In this document: positions 36,514-45,626 of the stretch, one piece after another
Layout of the letters: every line of letters starts with the position of its first letter
How positions within the stretch are numbered: the first letter of the stretch is position 1
NCBI RefSeq assembly: GCF_000344615.1
Contig: NZ_KB467824.1
Coordinates: forward strand, 4,969,660 to 5,033,659
Origin: Janthinobacterium sp. CG3
GTDB taxonomy: Bacteria > Pseudomonadota > Gammaproteobacteria > Burkholderiales > Burkholderiaceae_D
DNA: 64,000 bases
Direction of reading: 5' to 3'
Notes under the pieces: generated by a model
Database searches by the model: none
What the model saw: only the letters and a program-made list of their open reading frames with translations
Told to the model about the DNA's origin: nothing
Translations under genes and position numbers: made by a program

Positions 36514-37590
36514 ATGTCCAAAAAAATCTTGCGCGCCGCGCTATGCACGCTTGTCTTGTCGCCCGTGGCGACGCTGGCCGCGGCCGCCGCGCCGCTCAAC
36601 GTCGGCTTTGTGTATATCAGCCCGATCGGCGACGCCGGCTGGACCACGCAGCATGACATCGCGCGCAAGGAAATGGAAAAGGCGCTGGGCCCGAAGATCA
36701 CCACCAAGTACGTCGAAAACGTGCCCGAGGGCGCCGACTCGGAACGCGTCATCCGCGACCTGGCGCAGCAGGGCAGCAAGCTCGTCATCACCACCTCGTT
36801 CGGCTACATGAACCCGACGCTGAAGGTGGCCAAGCAATTCCCCGACGTCAAATTCATCCACGTGACCGGCTATAAAACCGCCGCCAACGTCGGCAACACC
36901 AACGCCCGCTTCTACGAGGGCCGCTATCTGGCCGGCGTGCTGGCCGGCAAAATGAGCAAAACCCACACCGCCGGCTACGTGGCGGCCTTCCCGATCCCCG
37001 AAGTGCTGCAGGGCGTCAACGCGTTCGCGCGCGGCATGCGCAGCGTCGATCCGAAGGCGCAGGTGAAGGTGATCTGGGTCAACAGCTGGTTCGACCCGGG
37101 CAAGGAGCGCGACGCCGCCATCACGCTGCTGGGCCAGGGCGCCGACGTGGTCACCCACCACACCGACTCGACCGCCGTGGTCCAGGCCGCCGAGGAAAAG
37201 GGCAAGTACGCGATCGCCTACCACTCGGACATGAAAAAATACGGTTCGAAAGCGCAACTGGGTGCCGTAACGCATCATTGGGGTGCATACTATGCGAAAC
37301 AGGCGCAGGCGGTAATCGACGGCAGCTGGAAGCCGAGCAGCGTCTGGGGCGGCATCAAGGACGGCATGGTCAAGCTCGAAGGCATCAACGCGGCGGTGCC
37401 GGCCGACGTCAGGCAGTTCGTCGCGGCGCGCGAGAAGGACCTCGTCAGCGGCGCGCTGGCGCCGTTCGCCGGGCCGATGAAGGACAACGAGGGCAAGCTC
37501 CGCCTCGACAAGGGCACGCTCGGCGACGACGCGCTCAACAAGATGGACTATTTCGTCGAAGGCGTGCTCGGCAAGGTGTCGAACAAGTAG
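36514..37590 (+). CDS. BMP family nucleoside-binding protein
   Basis: 358 residues. The ATG at 36514 follows GAGGAAAATC. A Sec signal (LCTLVLSPVATLAAAAA) without a lipobox Cys suggests a soluble periplasmic protein rather than a lipoprotein. BMP/PnrA motifs: FVYISPIGDAGWTTQHDIAR, ITTSFGYMNPTLKVAKQFPD, NTNARFYEGRYLAGVLAGKM, and HHTDSTAVVQAAEEKGKYAI. Last gene of the transporter operon, 80 bp after the permease. Confidence 0.93.
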   Translation: MSKKILRAALCTLVLSPVATLAAAAAPLNVGFVYISPIGDAGWTTQHDIARKEMEKALGPKITTKYVENVPEGADSERVIRDLAQQGSKLVITTSFGYMNPTLKVAKQFPDVKFIHVTGYKTAANVGNTNARFYEGRYLAGVLAGKMSKTHTAGYVAAFPIPEVLQGVNAFARGMRSVDPKAQVKVIWVNSWFDPGKERDAAITLLGQGADVVTHHTDSTAVVQAAEEKGKYAIAYHSDMKKYGSKAQLGAVTHHWGAYYAKQAQAVIDGSWKPSSVWGGIKDGMVKLEGINAAVPADVRQFVAAREKDLVSGALAPFAGPMKDNEGKLRLDKGTLGDDALNKMDYFVEGVLGKVSNK

Positions 37591-37739
37591 GCGGCGGCAG
37601 GGCGGCGGCGGCGGACGGGCGGCAGGTGGCGTCCGCCCGCCGCCGTCCTTGCTGCCGTGGCAGCATCGATCGATGATCCGGATCGCCCATCGGATCAAGC
37701 CGGCCCGGCACCGGTCCGGTATGCGAGGAGAGTGGTTTC

Positions 37740-38576
37740 ATGGACAGACTGGAAATTTTCAAGAGCATCGCCACCCAGGCCGGCAGGGGCGAACTGACCT
37801 TCCCGGCGAACGTCAGCGCGACGTTGAAACTGCAGCAGGCGCTGGACGACCCGGACTGCCACATCGACGCCGCCGCCAAGATGGTGATGGCCGAACCGGT
37901 GCTGTCGGCGCGCACCGTGGCCATCGCCAACTCGGCCGCCTACAACCGCAGCGGCGACGAAATCACCAGCGTGCGCGTGGCCGTCAGCCGGCTCGGCTTT
38001 CGCACGCTGAAATCGATGGTCGCCTCGGTCATCGTGCGCCAGCTCGGCAGCAGCATCACCGACCCGATGCTGCGCGCCAAATCGGCCAGGCTGTGGGAGC
38101 ACACCGCCCACGTGGCCGCGCTGGCCCAGGTGATCGGCAAGAAAATCAGCCGCATCGACCCGGAAACGGCGATGTTCGCCGCCATCGTGCACGAGGTCGG
38201 CGGCTTCTACCTGCTGTCGCGCGCCGAGGAGTATCCGGGCCTGCTCGACGACAACACCGAAGACTGGATCGAATACGGCGAAAAACTGATCGGCCGCGGC
38301 GTGCTGCGCCAGCTCGGCGTGCCCGACCAGGTGCTGCAGGCGGTCGAAGGCATGTGGCACGGCGGCGCCAACACGCCGCCGCGCACCCTTGGCGACACGC
38401 TGCTGCTGGCCAACGACCTGGCGCGCGTGGTCTCGCCGCTGCACCCGCCGGAAAGCGCCAACGCGCGCCAGGTGGCGGCGATGATCGACTTCGAGACCGG
38501 CGGCAGCACGCTGCACGGCATCCTCGACGACTCGGCCGAGGAAATTGAATCGCTGACGGCGGCGCTGCTGGTGTAG
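37740..38576 (+). CDS. HDOD domain protein
   Basis: 278 residues filled by a single HDOD domain (LTFPANVSATLKLQQALDDP at 19-38, then SVRVAVSRLGFRTLKSMVAS, AAIVHEVGGFYLLSRAEEYP). HDOD proteins resemble HD hydrolases but usually lack the metal site and act in signalling; here the HD position reads HEVGG. The start follows GAGGAGAGTGGTTTC. It is a single-gene unit ending in a strong terminator. Confidence 0.9.
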   Translation: MDRLEIFKSIATQAGRGELTFPANVSATLKLQQALDDPDCHIDAAAKMVMAEPVLSARTVAIANSAAYNRSGDEITSVRVAVSRLGFRTLKSMVASVIVRQLGSSITDPMLRAKSARLWEHTAHVAALAQVIGKKISRIDPETAMFAAIVHEVGGFYLLSRAEEYPGLLDDNTEDWIEYGEKLIGRGVLRQLGVPDQVLQAVEGMWHGGANTPPRTLGDTLLLANDLARVVSPLHPPESANARQVAAMIDFETGGSTLHGILDDSAEEIESLTAALLV

Positions 38577-38592
38577 CCCGCGCCGGCGCCCG

Positions 38593-38628
38593 AAAAAAAG
38601 CCCCGCCTGGCGCCGCGGGGCTTTTTTT
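38593..38628 (+). terminator. Rho-independent terminator (both directions possible)
   Basis: A7, stem AGCCCCGC/GCGGGGCT with an 8-base loop, then T7, beginning 17 bp after the HDOD stop. Confidence 0.88.
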
Positions 38629-38654
38629 CGTCCACACGCCGCCGGGGCCACACC

Positions 38655-38709
38655 GGGGACAGACCACGATTTCCGGGAAATTCTTTCCCGGAAATCGTGG
38701 TCTGTCCCC
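38655..38709. repeat. 55-bp palindromic repeat, family C
   Basis: Same length and arms as 24099-24153, with three base differences near the centre. Confidence 0.85.
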
Positions 38710-38760
38710 ATGGCTTTACAATGCCCCCTCCATCCCATTCACAAATGACAATAGGATCCC

Positions 38761-40428
38761 ATGCAAAACGTGTACTCCTCATTCGCCGCGAGCGTGCTGG
38801 CCACAAGCCTGGCGCTGGCGTTCCCCGCCCACGCCGCGCCCACCGCGCCCACCGTGCAGGAAGCGCCGCTGCGCGCCCACCTCGCCCTGCTGGCCAGCGA
38901 CGCGCTGGAAGGGCGCGGCACCGGCCAGCGCGGCGCCGACCTGACCGTCGCCTATCTGGAAAGCCAGGCCATCGTCGCCGGGCTCAAGCCGGTACGGGGC
39001 GGCGGCTACCGCCAGTCCGTCAAGATCGCCGGCGTCAAGGTTTTGCCGGCCGAAAGCAGCGTCCACCTGCAGGCCGGCGGCAAGGCCTTGCCGCTGGAGT
39101 ACGGCCGCGACTGGGTCTGGATGGCCGGCGACGCCACGCCCTCGCGCACGCTGGACGCCGGGCTGCTGTTCGTCGGCTACGGCATCAGCGCGCCGGAGCA
39201 GGACTGGGACGATTTCAAGGGCGTCGACTGTGAAGGCAAGGTGCTGGTGGTGATGGTCAACGACCCCTTGCCGAGCGCCGCCGAGCCGGAGCGCTTCGGC
39301 GGCAAGGCGCTGACCTATTACGGCCGCTGGACCTATAAACTGGAAGAAGCCAAGCGCCGCGGCGCCGCCGGCGTGCTGCTCATCCACACCGACGCCTCGG
39401 CCACCTACGGTTGGGGCGTGGTGCAAAGCAGCTGGGGCGGCGGCGAGCGCTTCCAGCTGACCGGGGCCAGCGCCGGCACCGCGCTGCAGGGCTGGATCGC
39501 CGACGCGGCGGCGCGCGCGCTGTTCAGCGCCGGCGGCCAGGACCTCGACCTGCTGCGCGCGGCGGCCGAGCGCAAGGACTTCCGCCCGGTCGCGCTGGCC
39601 GCCCGCGCCGCCGGCGAGATGAAGTCCGTGGTGCGGCAGTTCGAACAATTCAACGTCGCCGGCCTGGTGCCCGGCAGCGATCCCAAGCTCAAGGACGAAG
39701 TCGTCATCTACAGCGCCCACTGGGACCACCTGGGCGTGCACGCCGGCCCCGGCGACCGCGTCTTCAACGGCGCCGTCGACAACGCCTCGGGCGTGGCGGC
39801 GCTGCTGGCGATGGCCAAGGAGGCGGCCTTGCAACCGGCCCGGCGCAGCCAGATGTTCCTGTGGCTGGCCGGCGAGGAGGAGGGCCTGCTGGGCAGCACG
39901 GCGTACGCCGCCAGCCCGCTGTGGCCGCTGGAAAAGACCGCCGCCAACCTTAACCTCGACAGCCTCAACTTCGTCGGCGCCACCCGCGACATTGGCGCCG
40001 ACGGCAGCGAACGCAGCGAGTTGGGACAGATGGCGCGGGCGGTCGCCAAAGGCATGGGCATGCGCGTCGCCGCGGCCGAGCCGGACCTGGCCGGCGGCTA
40101 TTTCCGCAGCGACCATTTCAGCTTCGCCAAGGCGGGAGTGCCGGCGTTCTCGGTCGAGGCGGGGCGCGACTACCTGCGCGACCCGGCGGCGGCCAAGGCG
40201 AAAATGAAGGCGTACCGGGCGCGCTACCACCAGGCCAGCGACGAGTACGACCCGAGCTGGGATCTGTCGGGCATGACGCAACAGGCGCAGTTCACGCTAA
40301 ACCTGGGGCTGGCGGTGGCGAACGCGCCGCGGATGCCGGCGTGGAAAGCCGGCGACGCCTTCGGCAAGGTGCGCGCCGTCAAGCCGGGTCCGCGCCAGTG
40401 GCCCGCAGTTGGTCGGGTTAGCCCATAG
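38761..40428 (+). CDS. M28 family zinc peptidase, secreted
   Basis: 555 residues with a signal peptide (SVLATSLALAFPAHA), a PA-domain insert at about 130-250, and an M28 aminopeptidase domain. Zinc ligands appear in order: SAHWDHLGV, NGAVDNASGVAAL, LAGEEEGLLGS, LNLDSLNFV and RYHQASDEYD. The ATG follows AGGA at 5 bp. The last seven codons and the stop lie inside a family B REP palindrome, so the natural C-terminus was probably replaced by the inserted element. Confidence 0.9.
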   Translation: MQNVYSSFAASVLATSLALAFPAHAAPTAPTVQEAPLRAHLALLASDALEGRGTGQRGADLTVAYLESQAIVAGLKPVRGGGYRQSVKIAGVKVLPAESSVHLQAGGKALPLEYGRDWVWMAGDATPSRTLDAGLLFVGYGISAPEQDWDDFKGVDCEGKVLVVMVNDPLPSAAEPERFGGKALTYYGRWTYKLEEAKRRGAAGVLLIHTDASATYGWGVVQSSWGGGERFQLTGASAGTALQGWIADAAARALFSAGGQDLDLLRAAAERKDFRPVALAARAAGEMKSVVRQFEQFNVAGLVPGSDPKLKDEVVIYSAHWDHLGVHAGPGDRVFNGAVDNASGVAALLAMAKEAALQPARRSQMFLWLAGEEEGLLGSTAYAASPLWPLEKTAANLNLDSLNFVGATRDIGADGSERSELGQMARAVAKGMGMRVAAAEPDLAGGYFRSDHFSFAKAGVPAFSVEAGRDYLRDPAAAKAKMKAYRARYHQASDEYDPSWDLSGMTQQAQFTLNLGLAVANAPRMPAWKAGDAFGKVRAVKPGPRQWPAVGRVSP

Positions 40429-40441
40429 GGCGTAACCCGAC
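40412..40441. repeat. REP-like palindrome, family B, overlapping a gene end
   Basis: Arms GTCGGGTTAGCCC and GGGCGTAACCCGAC around ATA. It contains the stop codon of the M28 peptidase gene. Confidence 0.8.
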
Positions 40442-40479
40442 AACGTCGGCCCCGCGTCCGGCTTTTTTGATGTTCGATA

Positions 40480-41178
40480 CTAACGCTTCAGCGCGAGCGT
40501 GATGGTGGTGCCGCTCAGGTCGATGCCCTTGATGGCGATGCTGCCGAAGCTCGGCCCGTCGGAGCCTTTGACGCGGATGTTCTGGAAGCTGATTTCGCCG
40601 ATCGAGCTGGGCAGGCGCAAGGTCAGCGAGCCGTCCTTGTTGATGGCCGCCGCCGCCATCGCCGGGTCGTAGACGACGTCTTTCATGCTGACGTCGGCCT
40701 GCAAAAAACCCAGCACCGGGTTGAGCAGTTTGGCGACGTCGCCGCTGATGGCCAGGCTGCGCTGCTTGCCCTGTTCGCGCACCTGCAGCAGCAATTCCTC
40801 GTTCAGGCCCTGCGCCGAGGTGTTGTCCAATTCCTCCTCGCTGAGCGCTTGCGGGCCGGCGCCGGCGCCGCCGCGGTTGGGTAGCATGGTGGCGCTGGCG
40901 GCCAGCGTCGGCAGCGCCTCCACCGCGTAGGTTTCCAGCGGCGCCAGCATGGCGGTGACGATGGCCGCCGCCATGCGCAATTGGCGTTGCTTGCGCAGCG
41001 CTTCCCGCACGTGCTGGTGTGTGACCAGGTTCCACTCGGCCAGAATGTCGCCGAGGCGCTGGCCGGTGCCGCGCTGGCGCTCGATGGCGCGCGCCAGTTG
41101 CTCCTCCGAGATCAGCCTGCGCTTGACCAGCAGTTGTCCGATTTGCGATTTGCTTTGATGTTGTGTCAGCCAGCCCAT
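40480..41178 (-). CDS. MshEN-domain protein with periplasmic tail of the exported-protein family
   Basis: 232 residues. Residues 11-66 carry two MshEN-like motifs (IGQLLVKRRLISEEQLARAI and RLGDILAEWNLVTHQHVREA), a domain that binds c-di-GMP in GspE/MshE ATPases; no ATPase follows. A membrane segment spans about 69-86. The periplasmic part has ALSEEELDNTSAQG (111-124), like the leader motif of the four exported proteins at 49808-52587. It ends FGSIAIKGIDLSGTTITLAL, matching FGSVAMNQIDLRGTQVWIWA of the first of them. Last gene of the leftward operon, 19 bp after the metalloprotease. Role inferred: a membrane sensor or anchor of that system. Confidence 0.6.
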   Translation of the reverse strand: MGWLTQHQSKSQIGQLLVKRRLISEEQLARAIERQRGTGQRLGDILAEWNLVTHQHVREALRKQRQLRMAAAIVTAMLAPLETYAVEALPTLAASATMLPNRGGAGAGPQALSEEELDNTSAQGLNEELLLQVREQGKQRSLAISGDVAKLLNPVLGFLQADVSMKDVVYDPAMAAAAINKDGSLTLRLPSSIGEISFQNIRVKGSDGPSFGSIAIKGIDLSGTTITLALKR

Positions 41179-41197
41179 GTCACTCTCCCCGGTCAAT

Positions 41198-43942
41198 TCA
41201 AATGGTCGCGCGCAGCAGCGGCGCGCGCAGCGCCTCGTCGAGCGTCTGCGCGCATTCGCTCAGGTGGGCCCGGGTTTCGCGGTCGAGCGATTTGCCGGGC
41301 AGCCCCGCGCGCAGCAGCGCCCGCAGCGCGATGGCGTTTTGCCGTTGCAGGCTGCGCACGTCGGCCGGCGCGCCCGGCCCCGGCCGCAGCAGCGCGCCGG
41401 CCAGCCGTTTCAAGTGTTCGCGTTGCAGGTTGCGGCGCTGCGCCGGGATGTTCTTGCCTTGCTTGAGTTCGCTCCAGACCGCGCCCTGCACGCTGGCGTA
41501 CAGTTCGCCCAGCGACAGCGTGGGCGCGCCGCCGGCCTCGGCGGCCTGGGCGTCGAGCAGGCGCGCCGCCACCGCGTCGGCCAGCACCTGGTCGAGCGCG
41601 TTGCTTTGCAGCGCCAGCACGCGCCGGCCGACGGCGATGTCGGGCTGCTGCTCGAAGTGGTCGATGCCGAGCCGGCTGATCAGCGCCGGCGAGAAGCGCA
41701 AGCTGTCGGCGGCGAACACGCTGTCGGTGATCAGCGCCAGCGCGGCGCGCTGGCTGTGCAGCGCCACCGGCGTGAACGGCGCGCGCGCGGTGCCGGCGTG
41801 GTCGCGCAGCATGCGCACGCCGCCGATGTACTTGAGCGCCACCGGCAGCGTCGCGGCCAGCTGGCTGAAGCCCTCGTTGAGGCCGCGGCGCAGCGTGGCG
41901 TAGCTTTCGCCGTCCGGCAGCCGGCGCGTTTCCAGCCGTTGCCACAACTCGCGCGTCAGGCCCAGGCGCTGGCGCGCGTATAGCAGCGGGTCGTCGCCGA
42001 GGTCGAAGGCGTTGACCTCGGGGTCGGCGACGTTGGCTTGCGCGTCCTCGTCGGTGCCGTAGGCCAGCGCCGGCTCGCTCGAGCGCGCGGCGATTTCTGC
42101 GAGCAGCTGCTTTTCGTCCGCCGCCGGCAGCGTCTTGTAGGCGTATTCGATGGCCCAGTAGTCGTAGGGGCCGAGCGTTTCGTTGACGTACGGACCCTGC
42201 GCCTGGCCCGGCGCGGCCAGGTTGAAGGGCAGGTAGTCCATCACCGAGCCGGCCAGCGGGCGCTGCTTGCCGAAGCGCGGGTCTTGCAACTGGCGCAGGC
42301 TGTAGATGGTGGACGCGCGGAAGTTGTGGCGCAGCCCGAGGGTGTGGCCGACCTCGTGCATGATCACCTGGCGCACGTAGGCCTGGGCCAGCGCCTCGGC
42401 CTGCGGCCCGGCCAGGTCCGCTTCGACGCCGCCGCGGGCGGCCAGCAGGTCGAGCGCGAAGTGGATGTCGGCGCCGCCGCCGTGGCCGCCGTGGCCATAC
42501 TCGCACAGCGCGGCGCCTGCCGCCGCCGCGCCGGCGCCGCCAGCCGAACCCGGCTCGGGGTGGTCGGCGGCGAAGCGCCGCGCGCTGCGGGCGTAGACGT
42601 CGGACATGGCGATGTCGGCGTCGAGGATTTCGCCGCTGCGCGGGTCGACCTGCACCGGGCCGGCGGCGAAACCGACGTCGCTGCCGAGGAACCAGCGGAT
42701 CGAGGCGTGGCGCGCGTCGAGCGTGTCGAAGGCATCCTGCTCGCTTTGCTGCCTGACCACGATGGCGTTCTTGAAGCCGATTTTTTCAAACGCGCGGTTC
42801 CATTCGAGCACGCCCTCGGCCACCGCGCGGCGGTATTTCAGCGGCACGTTTTTGTCGATCCAGTAGACGATCGGCTGCTTCGGTTCGCGCGGCGCGCCGG
42901 GCCCGCCCGTGTCGGCGGCATTGGCGGCATCGGCGGCGTCGGCCGGTTCGAGGCGCCAGCGGTAGACGTGGCGCAGCGCGGTGCCGGCGCTCAGGTCGTC
43001 GGAATAGTCGTGCACGGTGGTGGCGAAATGGCCGATGCGGTCGTCGGCCGCGCGCCCCGGCATGACGCTGGCCGGCAGCGCCGCGAAGCTGTAGTAGAAG
43101 CCGGCGAACAGGCTGCGCGGGTCGGGCATGGCCGGCGCCGGCGCGCCCGGCTGGCCGGGCGCCGGCGCCGGCAGGCGCGCCAGCGCGAAGTGGGCGTTGA
43201 CTTGCAGCCCGGTCAGGCCGGCGTCGCCGCGCGCGCTGGCGAAGCTGCTGTTGCGCGCGTCGAGCTGGTAGGGCAGGCGGTAGGCGCTTTCGAGCTGGGT
43301 CGCGTAGCCCGGGATGTCGGTCAGCAGCAGGGCGTTGGCTTCGACCAGGAAAGCCTTGCTGGCCGGGTGCGCGGCGCTGGCCACCGGCGCGCTGGCCAGC
43401 AGGCTGTCGGAGAAGGCCTGGCTGACCGCCAGCGCCTGCGGCGTGCCGGGCGCGGCGCGATAGGCGGTGTTCTTGGCGATCAGCTGGACCTGGTTGCCGA
43501 CGCGGCGCCACAGCGCGATGCGGCTGCCGCCCATCTGGCCGGCGTACAGGCGGCGTTCGCCGACGCTGTGGCTGACGTTGTAGCTGAGAAAGAACGGCTG
43601 TTCAAGCTGCTCCGGGCGCAGCGCGATCCAGATCTTCTCGTCCTGCTGCCACAACGTAAACAGGCCCTTGAGTTCGCGCGCGTCCTTGACGACGAACTGG
43701 AACGGCCGCGCCGCCGGTTCAAGCCGGGCCAGCAGCGCGTTGGCCTGGCTTTGCGCGGCGGCGGCGGCCGCGGCGGCGTCGTTGGCGCGGGCGTGCTGCG
43801 GCTGCAACGCCGCCGCCGCGAGAAAAACCCACAGGCCAAGCCGCGGGCTCAGACCCCCGGGGTCCGACCCCAGGTTCACGCCCTTGGTTTGGCCGGCGCC
43901 GGCGCCGCGCCGGCGCCGCAGAACATCGCTCATAGTAAGCAT
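41198..43942 (-). CDS. Large zinc-dependent metalloprotease (DUF5117-like)
   Basis: 914 residues with an export signal around 35-52 (LGLWVFLAAAALQPQHARA). The zinc site IMHEVGHTLGLRHNFRAS (about 528-545) is the metzincin pattern HExxHxxGxxH. The upstream half has DUF5117-like beta-rich sequence (FTLWQQDEKIWIALRPEQLE) and YWIDKNVPLKYRRAVAEGVL. Residues about 19-33 (TKGVNLGSDPGGLSP) are encoded by a family A REP-like element, so the N-terminus before the signal is doubtful. It follows the AraC gene by 15 bp and precedes the MshEN gene by 19 bp. Confidence 0.85.
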   Translation of the reverse strand: MLTMSDVLRRRRGAGAGQTKGVNLGSDPGGLSPRLGLWVFLAAAALQPQHARANDAAAAAAAAQSQANALLARLEPAARPFQFVVKDARELKGLFTLWQQDEKIWIALRPEQLEQPFFLSYNVSHSVGERRLYAGQMGGSRIALWRRVGNQVQLIAKNTAYRAAPGTPQALAVSQAFSDSLLASAPVASAAHPASKAFLVEANALLLTDIPGYATQLESAYRLPYQLDARNSSFASARGDAGLTGLQVNAHFALARLPAPAPGQPGAPAPAMPDPRSLFAGFYYSFAALPASVMPGRAADDRIGHFATTVHDYSDDLSAGTALRHVYRWRLEPADAADAANAADTGGPGAPREPKQPIVYWIDKNVPLKYRRAVAEGVLEWNRAFEKIGFKNAIVVRQQSEQDAFDTLDARHASIRWFLGSDVGFAAGPVQVDPRSGEILDADIAMSDVYARSARRFAADHPEPGSAGGAGAAAAGAALCEYGHGGHGGGADIHFALDLLAARGGVEADLAGPQAEALAQAYVRQVIMHEVGHTLGLRHNFRASTIYSLRQLQDPRFGKQRPLAGSVMDYLPFNLAAPGQAQGPYVNETLGPYDYWAIEYAYKTLPAADEKQLLAEIAARSSEPALAYGTDEDAQANVADPEVNAFDLGDDPLLYARQRLGLTRELWQRLETRRLPDGESYATLRRGLNEGFSQLAATLPVALKYIGGVRMLRDHAGTARAPFTPVALHSQRAALALITDSVFAADSLRFSPALISRLGIDHFEQQPDIAVGRRVLALQSNALDQVLADAVAARLLDAQAAEAGGAPTLSLGELYASVQGAVWSELKQGKNIPAQRRNLQREHLKRLAGALLRPGPGAPADVRSLQRQNAIALRALLRAGLPGKSLDRETRAHLSECAQTLDEALRAPLLRATI

Positions 43943-43957
43943 GCGCGGTAACCCCCC

Positions 43958-44923
43958 TTACGCCGACAGTTTGTGCGGATGCCGCGTCAGCAGCGGCGCG
44001 GCGTCGCCGGCGATGTCGGACGGGGCGCGGCCGAACCAGCGCTTGCAGGCGCGGTAAAAGGCGCTCGGCTCGGAAAAGCCGAGCTGGAAGCTGAGCATTT
44101 TCAGCGACAGCTCGCCGCTGTTGAGCGACTGCCGCGCCAGTTCGCGGCGGGTGTCGTCGACCAGCGTGGTAAAGCTGGTGCCCTCCTCGGCCAGGCGGCG
44201 CTGCAGCGTGCGCTCGCTCATCATCATGCGCGCGGCGACGTCGTCGCGCAGCGGCGGCCCCTTCGGCAGCATGCACGCCAGCAGCGCCTGCACCTTGGCG
44301 CTGAAGGTGGGCGGCTCGGCCCGCGCCAGCGTGGCCAGCACGTTGCCGCTGGCCGCCTGCGGCAGCGCCATCACCATGTCGGTGTCGGCGAACTCCATGA
44401 CGTTGTGCGGCATGTTGAAGTGCACCGGGCAGCCGAAGGTGTCGGCGTAGACCTGGGCGTTGGCCGGCTTCGGAAAGGCGTACTCGACCAGCACCGGGGT
44501 GGCGTCGTCGCGCCCGGAGGCGCAACGCAGCGTGCGCAGCAGCACGCACCAGACGAAGTCGTAGCGTTGTTGCGGCACCACCCGCTGCGCGCCCGGCAAC
44601 AACATGCCGACCCGGGTGTGGCCGTGGCAGCGTTCGATGGTGCTTTGCACCGTCGGCGAGACCAGCATGATGTGGCCCATCACGCCGAGCCAGCCGAGGC
44701 GGTGCGGCGTCGAGATCTTCAAGCCCAGCAGCGGGTCGCCCGAACTCTCCACCAGCAATTCCCACAGGTGGCTGAGCTTGTCGGACAGCGACAGCGCGTC
44801 GCAGGCCAGGCCGTCGCCCTCGTCCAGGCCGGCCTGCTTGAACAGCGCCTCGGCCTCGAAGCCGGAGTTGGCCAGGCGCGACTTGACGCCGCGCACCAGG
44901 TGCAGCGCGGAAGAGTAGCTCAT
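43958..44923 (-). CDS. AraC family transcriptional regulator (OruR/ArgR-like)
   Basis: 321 residues. An N-terminal Arabinose_bd-like domain (pfam12625 type; LVESSGDPLLGLKISTPHRL) is followed by a C-terminal double HTH at about 225-310 (MMMSERTLQRRLAEEGTSFT; LSFQLGFSEPSAFYRACKRW). It lies inside the leftward operon between the DUF2059 and protease genes, and so likely regulates this locus. Confidence 0.9.
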   Translation of the reverse strand: MSYSSALHLVRGVKSRLANSGFEAEALFKQAGLDEGDGLACDALSLSDKLSHLWELLVESSGDPLLGLKISTPHRLGWLGVMGHIMLVSPTVQSTIERCHGHTRVGMLLPGAQRVVPQQRYDFVWCVLLRTLRCASGRDDATPVLVEYAFPKPANAQVYADTFGCPVHFNMPHNVMEFADTDMVMALPQAASGNVLATLARAEPPTFSAKVQALLACMLPKGPPLRDDVAARMMMSERTLQRRLAEEGTSFTTLVDDTRRELARQSLNSGELSLKMLSFQLGFSEPSAFYRACKRWFGRAPSDIAGDAAPLLTRHPHKLSA

Positions 44924-45024
44924 GGCGCCCCCCCCGTTGCCGACATACTGCGATCAATAAAGTGCATGAACAAGATGGATCTCCCTGTGGTCATCACTGC
45001 AATCGGGCATGCGTAAAACGTGTT

Positions 45025-45570
45025 TCAAGGCGTGACCGCGGCGCGCAGGCGCAGGCCGATGCGTTCCTTCAAGCCTTGCAGCTTGGGGTCGATGGCGCCG
45101 CGGGTGTCGGCGGCGACGCCCTCGCCGAGCAGCTTTTGCATCTCCGGCAGCATCGCCTCGAACTTGCGCTTGACCGGCGACTCCAGGATCGCCACCATCT
45201 GCCGCAGCTCGTCCTCGCTGAAGCGCTCGGCCAGCAGCGGCGCGACGGTGCTGGGGATCAGCTTTTGCGCGCTGGCGCGCACCACCGGCGCCGCCTCGTC
45301 CATGAATTTCTTGGCCTCGCCGACCACCTCGCTCATGGCGGCGTCGCGCTTGTCCGGCGCGGCGCGGCCCTGCAGCATGGCGCGCGCCTGCTGCACCGCG
45401 TCGCCCACCGGCACCTGCAGCATCGACTGGCCGATGGCGTCGATATGCCACAGTTGCAGCACCTGGCGCACCAGTTCCTGCTTGGCGGCCGGCACGGCGG
45501 CCGGGGCCGGGGCGGCGGCGGCGGCGCCGCACAGGGCCGCCAGTATGATTGTCGCGCTTGCTTTCAACAT
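45025..45570 (-). CDS. DUF2059 family periplasmic protein
   Basis: 181 residues: signal peptide (TIILAALCGAAAAAPAPA), then an all-helical DUF2059 domain with VRQVLQLWHIDAIGQSMLQV and FSEDELRQMVAILESPVKRK, the signature stretch. Function is unknown. Third from last of the seven-gene operon by position, 56 bp after the FadL-like gene. Confidence 0.85.
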   Translation of the reverse strand: MLKASATIILAALCGAAAAAPAPAAVPAAKQELVRQVLQLWHIDAIGQSMLQVPVGDAVQQARAMLQGRAAPDKRDAAMSEVVGEAKKFMDEAAPVVRASAQKLIPSTVAPLLAERFSEDELRQMVAILESPVKRKFEAMLPEMQKLLGEGVAADTRGAIDPKLQGLKERIGLRLRAAVTP

Positions 45571-45626
45571 CGAAACCTCCTCTGTGAGTGATATCAGTGA
45601 AACATCAGTGAAACCGTCATGGCTGC

